From Protonemura montana (taxonomy: Eukaryota > Arthropoda > Insecta > Plecoptera > Nemouridae), in the NCBI GenBank assembly GCA_947568835.1, contig OX387606.1:15748001-15812000 (forward strand): a DNA stretch of 64,000 nt, written 5' to 3'. Position numbers and translations under genes: made by a program. The notes below the pieces were generated by a model. The model was not told the DNA's origin and ran no database searches. It saw only the letters and a list, made by a program, of their open reading frames with translations. This document shows, piece by piece, positions 42,426-56,948 of this stretch. Position 1 is the stretch's first letter. Each line of letters opens with the position of its first letter.

Positions 42426-45400
42426 AAAATAGTGCATTTTGATTCGTTTCTGCAGTGTTTAAAATGTTCTTTTGCAACTTTTAGCGATGGGTAAGAACTG
42501 ACGGTTTACAGTGGAAATTATAGGTTGCGACATCGAGATAGTACCTCGGTCTGATATCATGGACGACACAATAGAGTTGAGCCTGACATCAAATTAAAGG
42601 TATTTCCACGAATTTTCTAAAAAAAAAAAAAAAATCGCACGAAATTCTCACGATAACTACCAATATTTTTCTCGTTAGTTGTTACTTTTATTATGAATTT
42701 CATCATAATAGTATCGTGATTGAAATAAGTGAATATACCACATTGTTATAATAATTAATATGCCAAAATGTGATGAGCTTGAATACAGCATTCTCGGCAT
42801 TGTTCTCTTCAGTAACTCAGCGCAAGTCTCTCGAAGCATTTCATAGGCGTACCAGGATTTGTGGCTATGATTATTAGTAATCCATTGTACAATGTGCTTT
42901 ATCAGAAATCGCAACGTGGGTTTATTTTTTTATAAAAGCTCGTGGATTCGCATTTTATTGGTCGATATACCAGCGAGCAAATAGTTTATCGGGGTTGCGT
43001 GCCGCTAAAGGCACAACATTGTATCACAAATAAAAATAATGATGTCGGCTATGTACAAGGGATTATTGTAAATATCTGATCAGAATTTAGCGAGATTAAC
43101 GGGAAAACGTGTCACGAGGGAGTTTTTTCAAATTCTTCGAGGATTTGATTAAATTGGTAATCGAATTAAATGTAAAAATTGATTTTATTTTAATTTAATT
43201 TCATGGTGGAACGTATTCTGTGCCATCTCAAATAATAAGCAAATGGGAAGCTATAGCTAGTGTGCTAGCTTCGGTACTTGCTTTGTAGTTTTCATTTAGT
43301 TACTTGACTAAAAATCAGGAGTTAGCTTTTAACATCAGAACATTGATGTTATCTTCGATAAAAGTTTCTTCTTGTAAGTTTTTTAGTGTACCAAAAGTCC
43401 CGAGAAAAAGTACTCTTAACATGTGGAATGGTGTTGAAATGTGTGTGAGATCATAACAGAGGGGAAAAAACCAAATAACAATATAATACAGTGTGGCTTG
43501 CCCCTGCATGCGTTCCGTTATGCCTGTCAATACAAATTTAAAATAATAATACGAAAAATCAGTAACTTGGTAGAAGTGTATTCAGCGAAAGAACATCCTT
43601 TTCCGGTAGAGGCGCTACCGGTAGTTTTAGGGTGGCATGCGGGCCAACTGACATAAAAAAAAAAACACTACAGATTATCTCCACTGATGTCCGCACCTTT
43701 TCTTGTGCCAATATCTTTTGTTTTCGAACTATTATAAGATGTTTTAAAAATTATAACAATCTTGAGAAATCCTTATCAGATATAATAAGTATTTTGTAAT
43801 ATTGTCTCTGAAATCAAAACTGAAATTGTATTCACGAATAGGTAGCAATACTGGGGGGCAGTTTTTGTGCTGGTATCTTATCTCACCTATACTTCAAGTA
43901 AGTGTTATCTCATATACCGTTTTAAAAATCTAATAATCGTTTGGGTATTGTAATCCGTTTATCTCTGAGATACATAAACGAAAATTTTCAAAAAATCCAC
44001 AAAAAATGTAATCTAGCATCTGCTCTAAATGTTATAAAGCAAAAGGTTGTCTAAAACCCCTACGTGTTTGACATAACATGTATCAAAAAGAGCTTTATCG
44101 TGGTCTCTATGTGGTCCTGTCTTGTCACATTGCGACTTCGTTCATCTTCCTAGGTGCTTTCCTGGTGTCAAGGAAATAGCTTTCACAGCTTTCATGAAAA
44201 AAGTCCATCAATCAAAAGGAAAGCGTCAATGAAAGAAAAGTGGTGATGGCAACGCAGTGAACAGAATTATAAACAAGGCGGCAACTCACATCTGCAAAGA
44301 TGCATCGAGCGATAATGTGTGAAGTCATAAAGGGAAATGAGGGGGTGAGTCTCATATACCACTTGGAAATACCGCTCTCCTAGCTCGCTTTTATATTTAT
44401 ATCTTTCTCATTATAACCTGATTTTCTACCGAGGAAATGTGCGTTCAATTACATGTCCATTTGATAGTAAAATATATTCATAAATAAAGCTAATTGGTAA
44501 TGAGTTTGTAGAAATAGGCCAGCTATGATAACAAAATATAATATCTAAGAAATATTTTCAATTTTTCCAAGACTAAGGCAGATTATAATAAAATCTCCCT
44601 AGTTGACATAGAATATTTCATAGAACATATAGGTACCTTGTTAGAATAATTATTGAAATAAAATGAGAATATGTGTGCTGTAGTCTAGGTACAGTATGTG
44701 CAATGTACCTAAATGTGCTGTGTTCCAAACGATGAAAATCTCAATTGCCTGACTCAAGGATTGTTGGCGATCACCAGTAGCATTTCTCACTTTATTTCGC
44801 CATTAGCGAGATGCATTAATCAGATTTAACGAGATGCATATTCACATAGATATTCAATATTCATACATATATAATGTACATATATGCATTCCTGAAAATG
44901 TCAATACATTGAGATAAAATCTGATTTAAATTGCAAACGCTTGCAATGCGCGGGGTATTTTATTTTTGTATTATATTTTTGTATTATATTTAATATTTTT
45001 TATATTTATATTTTATAGTGTTCATAATAACAAAATGCCAATACATTAGCTTGGCGAAAAGTCGAATTCCAAATATATTTAATCAGTTTAAAGGCAGTAT
45101 TTCTGTAAACAATTATTTCATTTCAACTATAATAAACTGCAAAAACTTTAGTGATAGCATACACACGTAAATCCTATACATACATGTATAGGATTTGATC
45201 ATAGATTATAAGTATATTCCGAGAACTCAGGACGTTAACTAAACTAATTAGATAACATTATCAGAACAAAGATTTTCTGGCGCGTCCCACTCATTTTGCA
45301 AAGTTTCAATTAGCTGATATTTTTAGCTTGTGCTAATGAGGTGAACGTGGTCAGCTCATAAGGGTGCATCGCGCTCCGTTTTTTTAAGCGTACATCCTTG

Positions 45401-48400
45401 CGACTTTTTTTTAATCTTCATTCTACCTGAAATATGAAATGTATTGCCTCAAACAACTAGTAAAAATAGACTGTCATAGACTGATAGACAGTCATAGACT
45501 GTTATATAGACTGTCAGAAATAAAATCTGTAGAAACTTTACACAATCTCTTTTTAGAGAAATCAAATGAGATAAAATAAAATGTCCAGCGAAATCAATGA
45601 AAATCACTTTCATCGAATAAACGCGGATCTTATCAAAGAAAAAGAACAAACTCATTGACGTGGACAGTCAGAAAGTAACGAAGTTATAAAGTTGCACGAG
45701 AGCATAAATAAAGCAGAGCCTATACATTTTCATTGTATTCTACAACGACTGTACCTGACTACCGCATAGATGAAAATACTGTCTATGCCGACACGTGTGC
45801 GAGCATGCGTGTAGTTATTCCATTCGATCAAGCCCAATTAAATGTTATTCGTCCACATATGCTATGAGAAATCACCGTTACTCAGTTAAAAAAAAAAACC
45901 CCCAATAACAATATAAAACATTTTTGTAATATCTGCAATCTAAATTTAAGTATAGTTTATGAACGATTCAATGTAATTATTGATGAAAATAAATATGATT
46001 TCCCATGGCGTTTCCGAAAAACGGGATATTAGATTCATAATTGATTGCACCCGTATTTTACGAGTGAATGTCGAGATAGGAGATACGGATATATGTTATG
46101 CATGCATGCAAGTTTGCTAGTTCCAGTGATATCATTACATTTGGCGCTCAGGGGGGCGGGATGCGATATCCATTATGAATTGCTGTGACGGCTTCGAGTT
46201 CACGAGCTCGCAGCATGTACAATCAAATTGTATTACATCACTTCGACGTCTCCACTACCGCTAGAGAAATTAGACGCTATGAAAAGTTCACTCGAAAGCA
46301 CGATTAAGGCATCGCGGCGCGAGTTTCAGAGGAAATAGCGAGAAAGCTTTTGCGAAAGTTTTGTTATTAAAATGGCAATAAAGAATTAACGATCAAAGTC
46401 AATAGAAGAGAGTTTGCTGGAAGTGAATTTAAAAATAAACCAATTTAAATGTTGAACATCAAAAATGTGTTTTTATTTTTACAAAAAAAATGACATCTGA
46501 CATTGGCGAATGATTTCAACGAAAATAAAGAGTGACTGGTTGGTTTTACGAATGGTTAAATGCACGCACGAAACTACTTACAGTTGATTTGGAAGGTTTT
46601 ACCTTCTGGATGGCTGTCAAAACTCAATGCCCTCGGGATTGGCTGGGTAAAGGCAAGCAATAAATAATTCTTGTAATCATAACCGATTTAACTTCGAATA
46701 GTGTGAGAAAAAAAACACCAACCTCTGCAAATCTGAGAGAAATTTCCTTGTGACAAGTGCAGTGACAAAAAGTGCAGTCACAAGTGCAGTATTGCAGACA
46801 AAAAAATTATCGATCGAGTGGAGGGGGCTGCATTCACTGGATTTCAAGACAGAGTATGTGTTAGAGACTGAATAAAGTTTACGGAAACTTAAAAAAGCAC
46901 TCTCGAGAAATATTTTTCAACTCTAAAAAATTCAGCGACAGGTGCATTTTCTCAGAAAGTTAAAGCAAAAGAAAAAACAGATTTTCAGTCCCGTCATTAA
47001 ATTTGAAGTCGTTATCTGGGAAAAAACGACATTTTCGAACACTTCGGAAAAATTCGAGCAGAAAAAAAGCAAACCTGCTCACTTTCTTCACAAATTTTAA
47101 TGAAACAATTATTTGCCATCCACTTTCTCGTAAATTAAACTGCTCATCAGTTACTTGATTTTTTCTAAAAGTACATAGTTTTGTAATTTTCGTTTTTATG
47201 CGACCAATATATATGTCATTAATAATTTGAGGCTGCTTTGTACGCATCAGGTCCAGATCTGCTCCCCCTCCCCCACATCCTACCCTTGCGTAAGCCTATC
47301 CGCTATAGACACAAACTCATAAATACATAGATTGCAGAAAACCAATATAAAACTGCATTGGAAGTGCGAAGGGGTATGAAGGCCATCAATAAAAGGCTGG
47401 TCACGACGTTCCTCGAAGTCCTCAAGCCGTAGAACGTTTCTTTTCATGTCTTTACGAATCCTCTACACAGAGTCTCAACGCGTTCCAGCACCCTTTCCTC
47501 ACGCACACGCACACACACACGCACCATTACACGCATTGATCGAGTTTCTGTCCCTTGCAGTTGACGTTCCGGCTGTTTATAGATGTCATCTCACTCCAGC
47601 TTGAGCGTCGCTACGAATGGAACACTACTAACAGCGTCACAATGTAATTGGTTAAAATCTAATTATCACTGCGAGTTAATGCACTGAGCTAGCGCACTAT
47701 GGCGATGAATGAGACTTTAGTTCAAACCGCAATTTTCACATTAATTAAGTACAGCAATATAATGAAGTGCCGATGTATTGGTAAAAGACCTCATCAAAAT
47801 TATGTAGTGATTTAATATGCAATGAAAAGTCTCGTTTCGTATTTCAAACACGCAAAATCAGGGAATAAAAGGTTGAGATGATGCCTACTGTAATGTATTT
47901 TGTAAAACTACGAACCTGTTGACTCTCCAAGATGTTCCGTGATTTGCCACAACTGTTGTTTGGGGTAATTTCGGAAGACAAAGCCTGCCAATTTGCTATT
48001 AATTTTATACAGCTACCAACAAACTTGCCTTAAAGATTAAGGTAATTTTCAATATGAATAGCTATTAACAACTATTTCTATTCGTTAGATAGTCCGATTA
48101 TGAAGGTGTTGTAAAAACTGATAAGTTAAAGCCTTGCATTTTATGTTTTATAAATAGTAAGTTCAGAAATACAATGTCCACCCACTTCAGCTGGCTGGTT
48201 CCTCCATATCGTGCCGTAGTCCAGTAAACCTACCCCATCCCTTGGCTATAACGATTGCGCATTGATCCTAAAAAATCCGGTAAAAGATGACCTGGGGGAT
48301 CAATTTATTAACACGATGGAACCCGATCCATCAGGGTGGTTTTTCGAAACGCTTTCCATGAGAATTAATTATTGATTCAATTTACATTTTTATGCTCATT

Positions 48401-50596
48401 AGTTAATAGAAATTGATGATCAGACCGATAAGCTTATCGATGGGACAAAAAGTCCGCCCGCACGTTATAAAAGTAGCGTATTTTGAATCCACGAATCGCA
48501 AGCGAGTTCATTATTAGTGATTAATCTAACTTTTAAACTCACACGTTAAGAGAAAATACAGGAAAAATCGCTTGGCACACGCAAAAAGTACAGTGTCGTC
48601 GAAAAAATTATCTCGGGAATCTACAAAAGCTCAGTGTTTACTCGTTGAAATAAAAAAAAATTATAAGATCGTGAGATCAGATCGTAGTTGTTCTTCCATT
48701 CAGCACCACCTGTTAATGCCTACCTTATTTTCCAAACCCACGAACAGGAGAGAGAGACAAATATAGAGAAAGGTAACAGAACAAGAGAGAGGAGAGATTT
48801 TCTCTACAAAAACACCCCTTGCAACGAAAATGTTCCTTTCGAGCAATTAAAATAACACCAAAGTCCGAAACAATAGAATAATAAGCAAATTTTAATACAT
48901 TTCATCCTACGAGCTACCTATCCCTTAGCAAACAGTAAACACCATACAGAACCTATGTTATCATCACCATCTACACCATGTAATTACACCATGGGTGCAA
49001 CTATTTGTTCTGTGCTACTCGAGCAACGCCGGCCGCAAGTGAAACAATCGTTTCGTACATTAGGCAGTCAATAGACATCACAGTGTTCGCCACACAAAGG
49101 TCTATTAATTAGCATGCACGCTGGTTTATATGGTATGTTCGCCTGCCTATTACAGATTTGGCAATGGTCACGGACAATTGGAATAGCCGTCTCAATTGGA
49201 GTTGATAGCAATTAATAACGCCGCTCTTACTTAATAACTTAATCCAAGTGAATCTAAGTGAATATGTAGTGCTTCGAACCATGGTGACGTGCAACAATAG
49301 CAAGTGTGTAGTGGTTTGTTGTAGCCAGGTACCGAAGAAAGTTTGCACATGATAATTTTATAGTTCCTTGTTTGTGAAGTTTCTTCCTCCTTCCTTATAT
49401 ATAAGTCTTAGCTCTTGTTATGTAACAAAATTATACCATGCAAAGAGGGGAATACAAGTCAACGAATGTCAACGGTTTTAACTTGTGATTTTATTTTCAA
49501 GTTGTTGTGAGCGTTGTAAAAATAAAATAAAAAGCTCTGTGCGGAAAATGCTAGAGTAGTTAAATGTTTAAAATGTTTGATGACGATTGTTGAGAAAAGT
49601 TTTAATTTGTTAAGTTCTTTCTGAGGGTGTTATCATCAAGTTCAAACTCAGTGTAAATGTAAATGTCTGTTTTGTCGCGGTGCAAAAATAGAGGTATTCG
49701 TTTGAGTTAATTTTTGGTTTCATCATTCAATGGAAAGAAACGATAAGGCTTAGTTAGTGGTTGCAGAATGTTTTATTTTAGAACGCGGAGAGATAATTAA
49801 TTAAGTCACTGAACATATTCACACTTTCACGAGCAATAACGATCAGGGGATGCACTTATTTCAAGGAGTGGAATCACATTCGGACCAATTGAACACTATT
49901 TTTGGAAAAGTTTCTCTAGAGAAGTTCAATAATAATGCAGAATTTGGGAGAAAAGGATCCAAGGGGCGTTCTATGTTAATTTTATAAGAGAAATTTTGAA
50001 TTTGCTCCAATTTTAGTGAACAACTCAAAACTGGCATTAATGCATCTGAAATGTGCAGCTTTTAATTTTACATCGTGTACCATTGAGCAATTTGTTAAAA
50101 AAAATATAAATATACCTATGAATATGCAACTCATAACGTAACGTACTTAGAGGTATTCACCAAAAACTTTAAGAAACATGAAGAATGTTACAAAACTTTT
50201 TCATGAAGTTGTAGCACACATATTTCTTGTTTTGATTGCAAATGGACAGCAGTGGGTCTCCATAACTAAGCTAGTCTTGTAAGTCACAAAACACTACTCA
50301 TGAAAACAGCTCATTAAATGTAACAAAGTATCTCGACAAAGGAACAAAGCAAATTGAGTGCAATCATAATTCACGGGAAAATATGTTTGGAAAAGGATTT
50401 CACATCGTCTTTTCCCACACAGGGCACGCTGCGTGTTGTTTTCCAAAGCTCTTTTTTAGGGGCGACAAGCTCAACAAACTGCACCTATAGCAGCGCCGTC
50501 AAACACATTTAAACAACTTAGTGTACGTTACAAGAAAGCATGGGTATAAAATGAATTACGTTACGATGATACTTCCAGCCATGTTAAAAAAAAAAG
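42426..50596. other. Gene desert
   Basis: AT-rich, with only short frames, CA and TATA-like runs and a perfect palindrome at 45171-45198. A CCGGTAG/CTACCGG hairpin lies near 43603-43621. No gene recognised. Confidence 0.4.
45171..45198. repeat. Perfect short palindrome
   Basis: AATCCTATACAT and ATGTATAGGATT flank two to four bases. Unknown role. Confidence 0.8.
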
Positions 50597-51045
50597 CTAT
50601 ACCGAGCGGTTTGGCGTGTTGGAAACACCGGTTCTCATGAGATCACCGAAGTTAAGCAACACTGCGCTGAGTCAGATATTAGATGGATGACCATCATACA
50701 CATGACCAGTTCTGTATGGGAGAGAGGCTAGAGGGATGAAATTTAGTACAGCAACTTCATTCGCCTTGCTTATTAACCTCTCGACGGCATGGATTTGTGG
50801 AGGAATCCTGCTGTTCGAGATGTACCGTCCTTCGGAAGGGAAGTTCAGCCCGTGGTCCGCCTTGGTGCTCTTCGACAGGAGTAGGCTACGTGCCGGCACC
50901 GGGTTTCCCCTCCTCCCTTCTAGGCTAGGTTAGATTCATCATCATCCTCATCATCAACCTCTCATTCACCGACGCCATTAGACCAGTGAGCATGGCCAGA
51001 TGTCAAAACAGTGCGTCGTTAAACACCACAAATCAATCAAATAAA
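50597..51045 (+). mobile_element. 5S rRNA-derived SINE
   Basis: The first ~110 bases resemble 5S rRNA: ACACCGGTTCTC, GATCACCGAAGTTAAGCAAC and TTAGATGGATGACC fall in the correct order, including the A box and intermediate element of the internal Pol III promoter. A body unrelated to 5S follows, and the 3' end GCGTCGTTAAACACCACAAA with CAATCAAATAAA looks like a LINE-derived tail. It is therefore a SINE of the SINE3 type rather than a 5S gene. A-runs at both sides could be target duplication. Confidence 0.75.
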
Positions 51046-54000
51046 AAACACCTTCACTAAGAGCTTTTAAAATGCAGAATGAACAACATCTTGTCTCGTG
51101 ACGGTAGATGAAATGAAAACACAAATATCTTCTGAAATAAGCACGATCAACATTTCTCTTACAAGGTAATTTTCGTTACCAAATTTGAAAACAAATGTGA
51201 TTACCAAGCGCAAGTGATTCAATGGTAGATTCAACTTTTGGTAGCCATGATGCTAACGTCGTCTGACAAAGCTACTAAAATCTGCTTTCTTATGTTACCG
51301 CGGGTATAACAACCCTTCTAACACTGCCAAATGTTTCATTTCAAAATAACTATCTTTTGAAATATTTTTACGATTATACCGAGCTAGCGCACCTGAACGA
51401 CGCTTAAAGTGGTATAACGAAGACTCGCGACCAACCTGGGCGTGCCGCGGGAAACGGGAACAAATTAGAAACGATCCTTAATTCAAGATGGGTCTGGATG
51501 ATCGTTTAGTTGACGACGATCCCCTTTAATCTTCGAAAATACAGGGTGCAGCAGCAGCAGCAGCAGCAGCAGTGCTCTAGTGAAAGCAATCACTATTATG
51601 CCACACTCGTTGTGCCACGTACCCCACCACTCTGACGACATGGTGTGTCAAGGCCAACTTAAAAGCTGGTTATCTTCACCGAAACACTGCAGATTTGCAT
51701 TATAAATCGCATTCTTTTGCAAATTTTTTGCGCAAACTGCTAATAACAATGTTAAAGAGAAAAAAAAATGGGATAGATGGTAATATTATATCATCCATAA
51801 AACTCTATGGGCTGAAAGTGATGTAATGAAATTTCTAAACGTTCTTATATACCTAGAGAGAATCTATTAACGTTAGAACGCCAGTTAAAAGGTAACTTTT
51901 TAATTTAAATTTTTTCGCGTTTTACCTACAGACCTAAACTTGGGCATCGCTGGCAGTGATCGATACCTGTGAATGATGGTCACATTCTTTGTATGCCTAA
52001 TTGAATTGTTCAGACGCAAATGTTTACTGGATTTGATGATCTTATGAAAACAGAGTTGTTCCCAGTAGAGGTCTTGGGTGGAAATCGCTTTTCAATAAGT
52101 CCATTGAATTGCATTCACAACTTTGCCCCTCGCGGCACCCTCACCAGTAAGTTGAGTCAAAGTTATTGCTGAAGAGAAAGCCGTCTGTGATATCATTTTA
52201 CGAAGATTAATTCCCAAGCGAGAGATTGTTCGTTTTTGCTAATCTGAAAGTTGTCAAGGCTTCGAACTAAGATTTTACCGCGAGTTTCCTAATTATAAAC
52301 AACAAGATGGTACATCAGGATTGCGTTTTTTTTTAGCATGATGATAGATTTAGCGATCATTATTTGTGCTAAGATACTAAGTTGGGAAAAAACGTAGTGT
52401 GCACGGATAACAAATGGGACGCTTCGTTTTCGGATCAGTAACGAGCGAATGTAAAATAATGTAATGTACCTATTACTTTCCGAAAATGAGAAATTCCCTG
52501 GATGAGTTCAGTACCACTTACGTCACTTTAAAAAATAGGGTTACGAACATACAATTTGATGCTTTATTGTTTTCTTAATACCTAAACAAGAAAATAATTT
52601 TTGAATATGAGCGTGTAGTTGTTTTTAAAGCCCACTGCCAAATTAAATTCTCTTCGAAGAAATTCACACATTTTTGTTTTCGGGCATTTTTGAGTGGTAT
52701 AAACCATGATAGCGTTGATTATGATACAGAATTAAAACAATTATTTCCGAATTACAGCAATGTTAAATTTACCAAGAACAATTCCACTAAGACTAAACAG
52801 GCTCGGGTCTGCAAGATAAAATATCTAAGATGGTCCATGGAAAACAAGAGTGTACTAATACACGTCAACGCAGCACTGTTCCAGAGGGAAAGCGACTAAA
52901 AACAAAATCATTAAGGACTGCGCCCCGTCGGGATTTGCTGTTTGGGGGTGGGGGGGTAGGTGTGCCGTGCCAAAAGGCTGGGAAATGTTTCGTAGGATTG
53001 TGCGTTACGGCTTTAAACGACCGCAGACGCATTGCGTGAGTCTGCTTTGTTACTTCTTTAGAACAATCACCGACCACATTAAACGCACTGAGTTATTTTA
53101 TACGATTTAGCCTCTTCGATGACAACTCTTGCTGGCTTAATATTTTTCGTTTAAATGTCAGTGAAATTAAAAGTGCGAGGAAATAATACTAACTGTCAAC
53201 TCCATTTCGGGAGTTGCTATTGCCTTATGAATGCCTTAAAATGACATAAATTATAGTTTGGGTTGCAAATTGGCTAATGTGTTTGAGCTGTTCAGTTTCT
53301 CCTGACACTAGGATTAGGAAACAGAAAGAAATGGCAAAGATTAATGGAGTGCAATTCTGAAATTAAATAATATGAGAAGCCTTAATTTGTTTCATTGTTG
53401 GCATTAGAAAAAATGAGCAACATCTCATTTCATCTCGTAAATTTGAGACGTAAATTTGACTTATGAATCCGACCTGCAGGAATCAAAAAATATTAGTGAA
53501 AGATGCGAAGAAGACAAGAAATTAAAGTGATTTCAAACATGGAAGTGATGCCCTTTCGGCAGAGAGCTCAGATTTTCTAATTCATAAAATTTATATGGAG
53601 CGTATTATGTAAATTGAATCTAAGAATATGCTGATTTGGGTGACTGGCTAACTCGCTAGAAATGAATCGGCTGGATATTAATGTAAATTGGTACTAAAAT
53701 AACAACACAGAGCAGGTAAAATTTTGATCCCATCCCTCGTTCGAAACAAAATTTTGGCTCACAGCAAATGTTCGTCGTTGATTTTTGACATACAATAACG
53801 TGCCATCACTAGCACCCTGCACGGACCTCATAAAATACAGGGACGCGGATGATTAATTGCAAATAAAACTTTTGCCTCCAGCGTTGTCTTGGTATTTTTT
53901 CCCCTGGTGGGATGACAGTAAGCTACTGGCTTCCACCGATCAATCGCGATTACAGGGCATCAATCAATTCGCCCCGAGACCAAAATTCGGCAAAAACTTC

Positions 54001-54526
54001 CGAGTAATCTTAATTCGGAAGAAAGTCCGTTTCGTGTTCGAAACTTTGAGAACTCCAATAGTAAATGTCGAGGGCGCTTATGGTCTTATGAAGTCGTTAT
54101 CATTCAAACAAGTACGGAGTGATGAGAACGTCGCCACCCATTAACGACATGCAGTTGCAGTTATTTATTTGTACAGGAGTTATCGAAAGTCAATTGTCTA
54201 TAAACCGTACATTATTAGTGCAACAAATTAGACAAATCGTAATTCAAAATTGCATCATGCAAAACAGTATCATGCAATTTTAGTCCAGTATTTCCAAAAG
54301 CTTCATAACTAACCGATAGCAACCACAGGAAAAGGGAAGAATCCGAAGTTGTAATTGATTCACAAAAATTAGCAATGTAGTTGTAACAGTGACAGACCAT
54401 TCTGTCCTGTGGCCATTGAATTAGCATCTCATCATGAAGTTGCTGCGAACTCGTCCATATGAGTCACCTCAGCCTCTTCCCCCTTGAGGGGATCCCTAAT
54501 CCCACCCCCGCAAAAGCTGGAATATG
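51046..54526. other. Gene desert
   Basis: No gene recognised. A 95-codon plus frame at 53857-54144 resembles no known family. Confidence 0.4.
51548..51572 (+). repeat. GCA microsatellite
   Basis: About eight GCA units in non-coding sequence. Confidence 0.95.
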
Positions 54527-54529
54527 TGT

Positions 54530-54603
54530 GTCCGGAAAGCTCAGTTGGGAGAGCACCCGACCGGCAATTGGGAGGTCCCGGGTTCGCATCCCGGTTCGGT
54601 TGC
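54530..54603 (+). ncRNA. tRNA-like sequence (tRNA pseudogene or SINE head), GGC anticodon position
   Basis: D arm GCTC/GAGC, anticodon stem CCCGA/TTGGG with 7-base loop CCGGCAA (GGC at 34-36), variable AGGTC, T arm CCGGG-TTCGCAT-CCCGG, and TTTTT shortly after. The acceptor stem has one mismatch and two or three G-T pairs, and there is no proper discriminator. GGC would mean alanine, but eukaryotes normally read GCC with inosine-bearing AGC, so a functional tRNA is unlikely. The wording of its anticodon-T region is close to that of the SINE at 18.5 kb. Confidence 0.6.
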
Positions 54604-54605
54604 AC

Positions 54606-56940
54606 ATTTTTACAGTCTAGCTTCCTTTCCAATGTAGTTAAATAGCATTAATGTTTATGACAATTACGAGCAATTATGGTGCATCATAGGACAGAGATGT
54701 TTACGTGTGGCAAAATTGTTAAAATGGCCGACACTGATTGTGATTCATACGTAATGATATTTAAAGCCTACTTTTGCAGTTGACTTAATGTGAAGTTGTA
54801 CACCTTGCCCTTAGAGTAATGGAATGGTGGTCATTTCTTGCTCCAAGCTTTCCCCACTCGAACAGTCTGAATCTCTGGAGCGTGAAGACTTCCGACTCCA
54901 GAGCCAAGATAGAAATAGATTCTTTCTATGCCTTGAATGTATGCTTCTGGATCTTCATGCATGGCCATTTTTTCTTCTATTGTTTTATTTTATTTGGTCA
55001 TATCAAAATTTAAATAATTTTTCTAAGTCAGAAGCAAACTCAAATTTTCCGGAAATTCTGAAATGTTTCTTTTACAAGTGAAATGAATTTTTGTTTGTTT
55101 GTTTGTTTATTTTCCTGTAGAAATTTACATAGTAATTGTGTAGACATCGTCAGTTATATATCTATATATTTATACAGTATTTACAAAGATCACATTTTTA
55201 GTTCAGATCCATGAATTTGCCTTTTAAAAAAAGGCACACTTTAAACTAATTGAAGTTTGATGAAAAAAACTTACAGAGTTGAAATGATATTGTAGCAAAT
55301 ATTTCGGCATAAGTGATGCTCCAAGTTTTTATTCGAAAAAAACTTAACTACAAAGCAGCAGACATAAAAGCCGTGTCTTCCAGAAGTAGTTTACCGTAAC
55401 AGCCTGTCATTCGTTCAAGATGATCATCTCATCAAACACACAGAAGACGTTAAATTAATGTCCGGTACCTCTATAAAAGTTATCCAATTTCCATGAGTAA
55501 AGTGTCCCCCCGCCCATTCTCGTAAATAACAACATTATGCTACTTTCCCACGGAAAAGCATCCGTTTTCCCGACGAAAGTGCACTTAAACGACAAGGTAC
55601 ACAGCATAATTTATAGCGTAGAAGCTGTTTTGGATGCTGATACAATTTAGTACCTCCTTTATTGACTATATCGCACCCAAAACTCAGCGTCCTTACAACA
55701 CCCATCCCATCCCTCGTGGTCCAGTACCAGTCAAGATTCGTGACCTCACCGAAGCATATCTATTTTTATGGACTATCACCTCTCTGCATTTCAAATTTGG
55801 AACCCATTGAACCGACTGGGGTAGGTCATAATAGATGCTACCGTGTGAAGAAGCATTGATGATCATCCGCCTCATTCAATATATTCAAACGATTCGGAGC
55901 GTGCATATCGTGGGCATCGTTTACGTTGCTCTCCTATAATGTGGAAGCCATGAAAAGAAAGGTCGATGGCCATGTTGATCTCTCGAGAGACTTATACGGT
56001 CATATCTCTTCAGACGAAGAATCTAGATGATTCGAGAGAACAGTTTTCTTCAAACGTCAAGAGTTTTCACGTTTTTTTTTTACTGGAAAACGCACGGCCA
56101 CTATGTTTGGCGTAAGAAAATATAAAACTGCTGTTTTCTGATTGAGCAATGAAGTAAGTACGCCTTATATTAGCATCTTGACCTTCGCAATCGCGAAGAG
56201 TTTCCCGTGGAAACGTTTTCTTAGTTCGGTTGAAACGTCACCGAATATTTATCTTGGACTTGAAGTTGTTTTCCTCTAGACTAAACGATGTTTTTCTTAA
56301 TCCCCCCACGAGAGGAAGATAAGATGTATCTCAAATCGCCAATGACCAATAAAAGTCTATCAAATCGCTCGAGCCTGCCGCTTATTTATAACCTATTGTC
56401 ATCAAGAGACTATTAATACACAATTGAACGTATATTGTTTCTTTAGAATCGATACGCTGATCATTTATTTGCACGATAGAAAGTATGCTTTTGAACACCG
56501 CATTAGATTTAGTTCTATTTTTGCTGCGGTAATAAGATGTTTTGAGTTTCATGTCGCAGTCTAGATGGAAAAATATTTGCTGTCATGCATTTCAGAAATT
56601 ACACAGACGACTTTAAATGTCGAAACTACCGTGGAAATCGTCTCTATTCTATTTGTATTATTTGAAGAAAATTATGCCTTTGTGGTACTAGCAGTAGCAA
56701 CGTTTATCGCAAAACTTTTTTACACCCCAATGAAAAGAAACTTGAAACAAAGCACCAAGTATTTGGCGGAATAAGTTTATTTTTTGCAATGCTGTTTGTT
56801 TGATAAGCTTTTGCGATGCTTTACACTAATTGGCATGATCTTCTTTGGGTCAATTGCGCTCTCATTATTAATAATATAATAAGGGTCAGATTAAATTTCA
56901 CTCCCCAGCCGCTGGTCCGTGCGGAGAGCTGATAACTAAC
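54606..56940. other. Gene desert
   Basis: AT-rich with a GTTT run near 55096-55110. No gene recognised. Confidence 0.4.
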
Positions 56941-56948
56941 CAAATTAT

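Noticed and set aside
48466-48512. TATAAAAG followed by a TCATT initiator-like site
   Set aside because: Spacing of about 44 bases is too long for a TATA-initiator pair and no exon follows.
50603-50712. Functional 5S rRNA gene
   Set aside because: Only the first part resembles 5S; it continues into an unrelated SINE body with a LINE-like tail.
54530-54603. Functional tRNA-Ala(GGC) gene
   Set aside because: Imperfect acceptor stem and an anticodon not normally used in eukaryotes; related to the SINE head at 18.5 kb.
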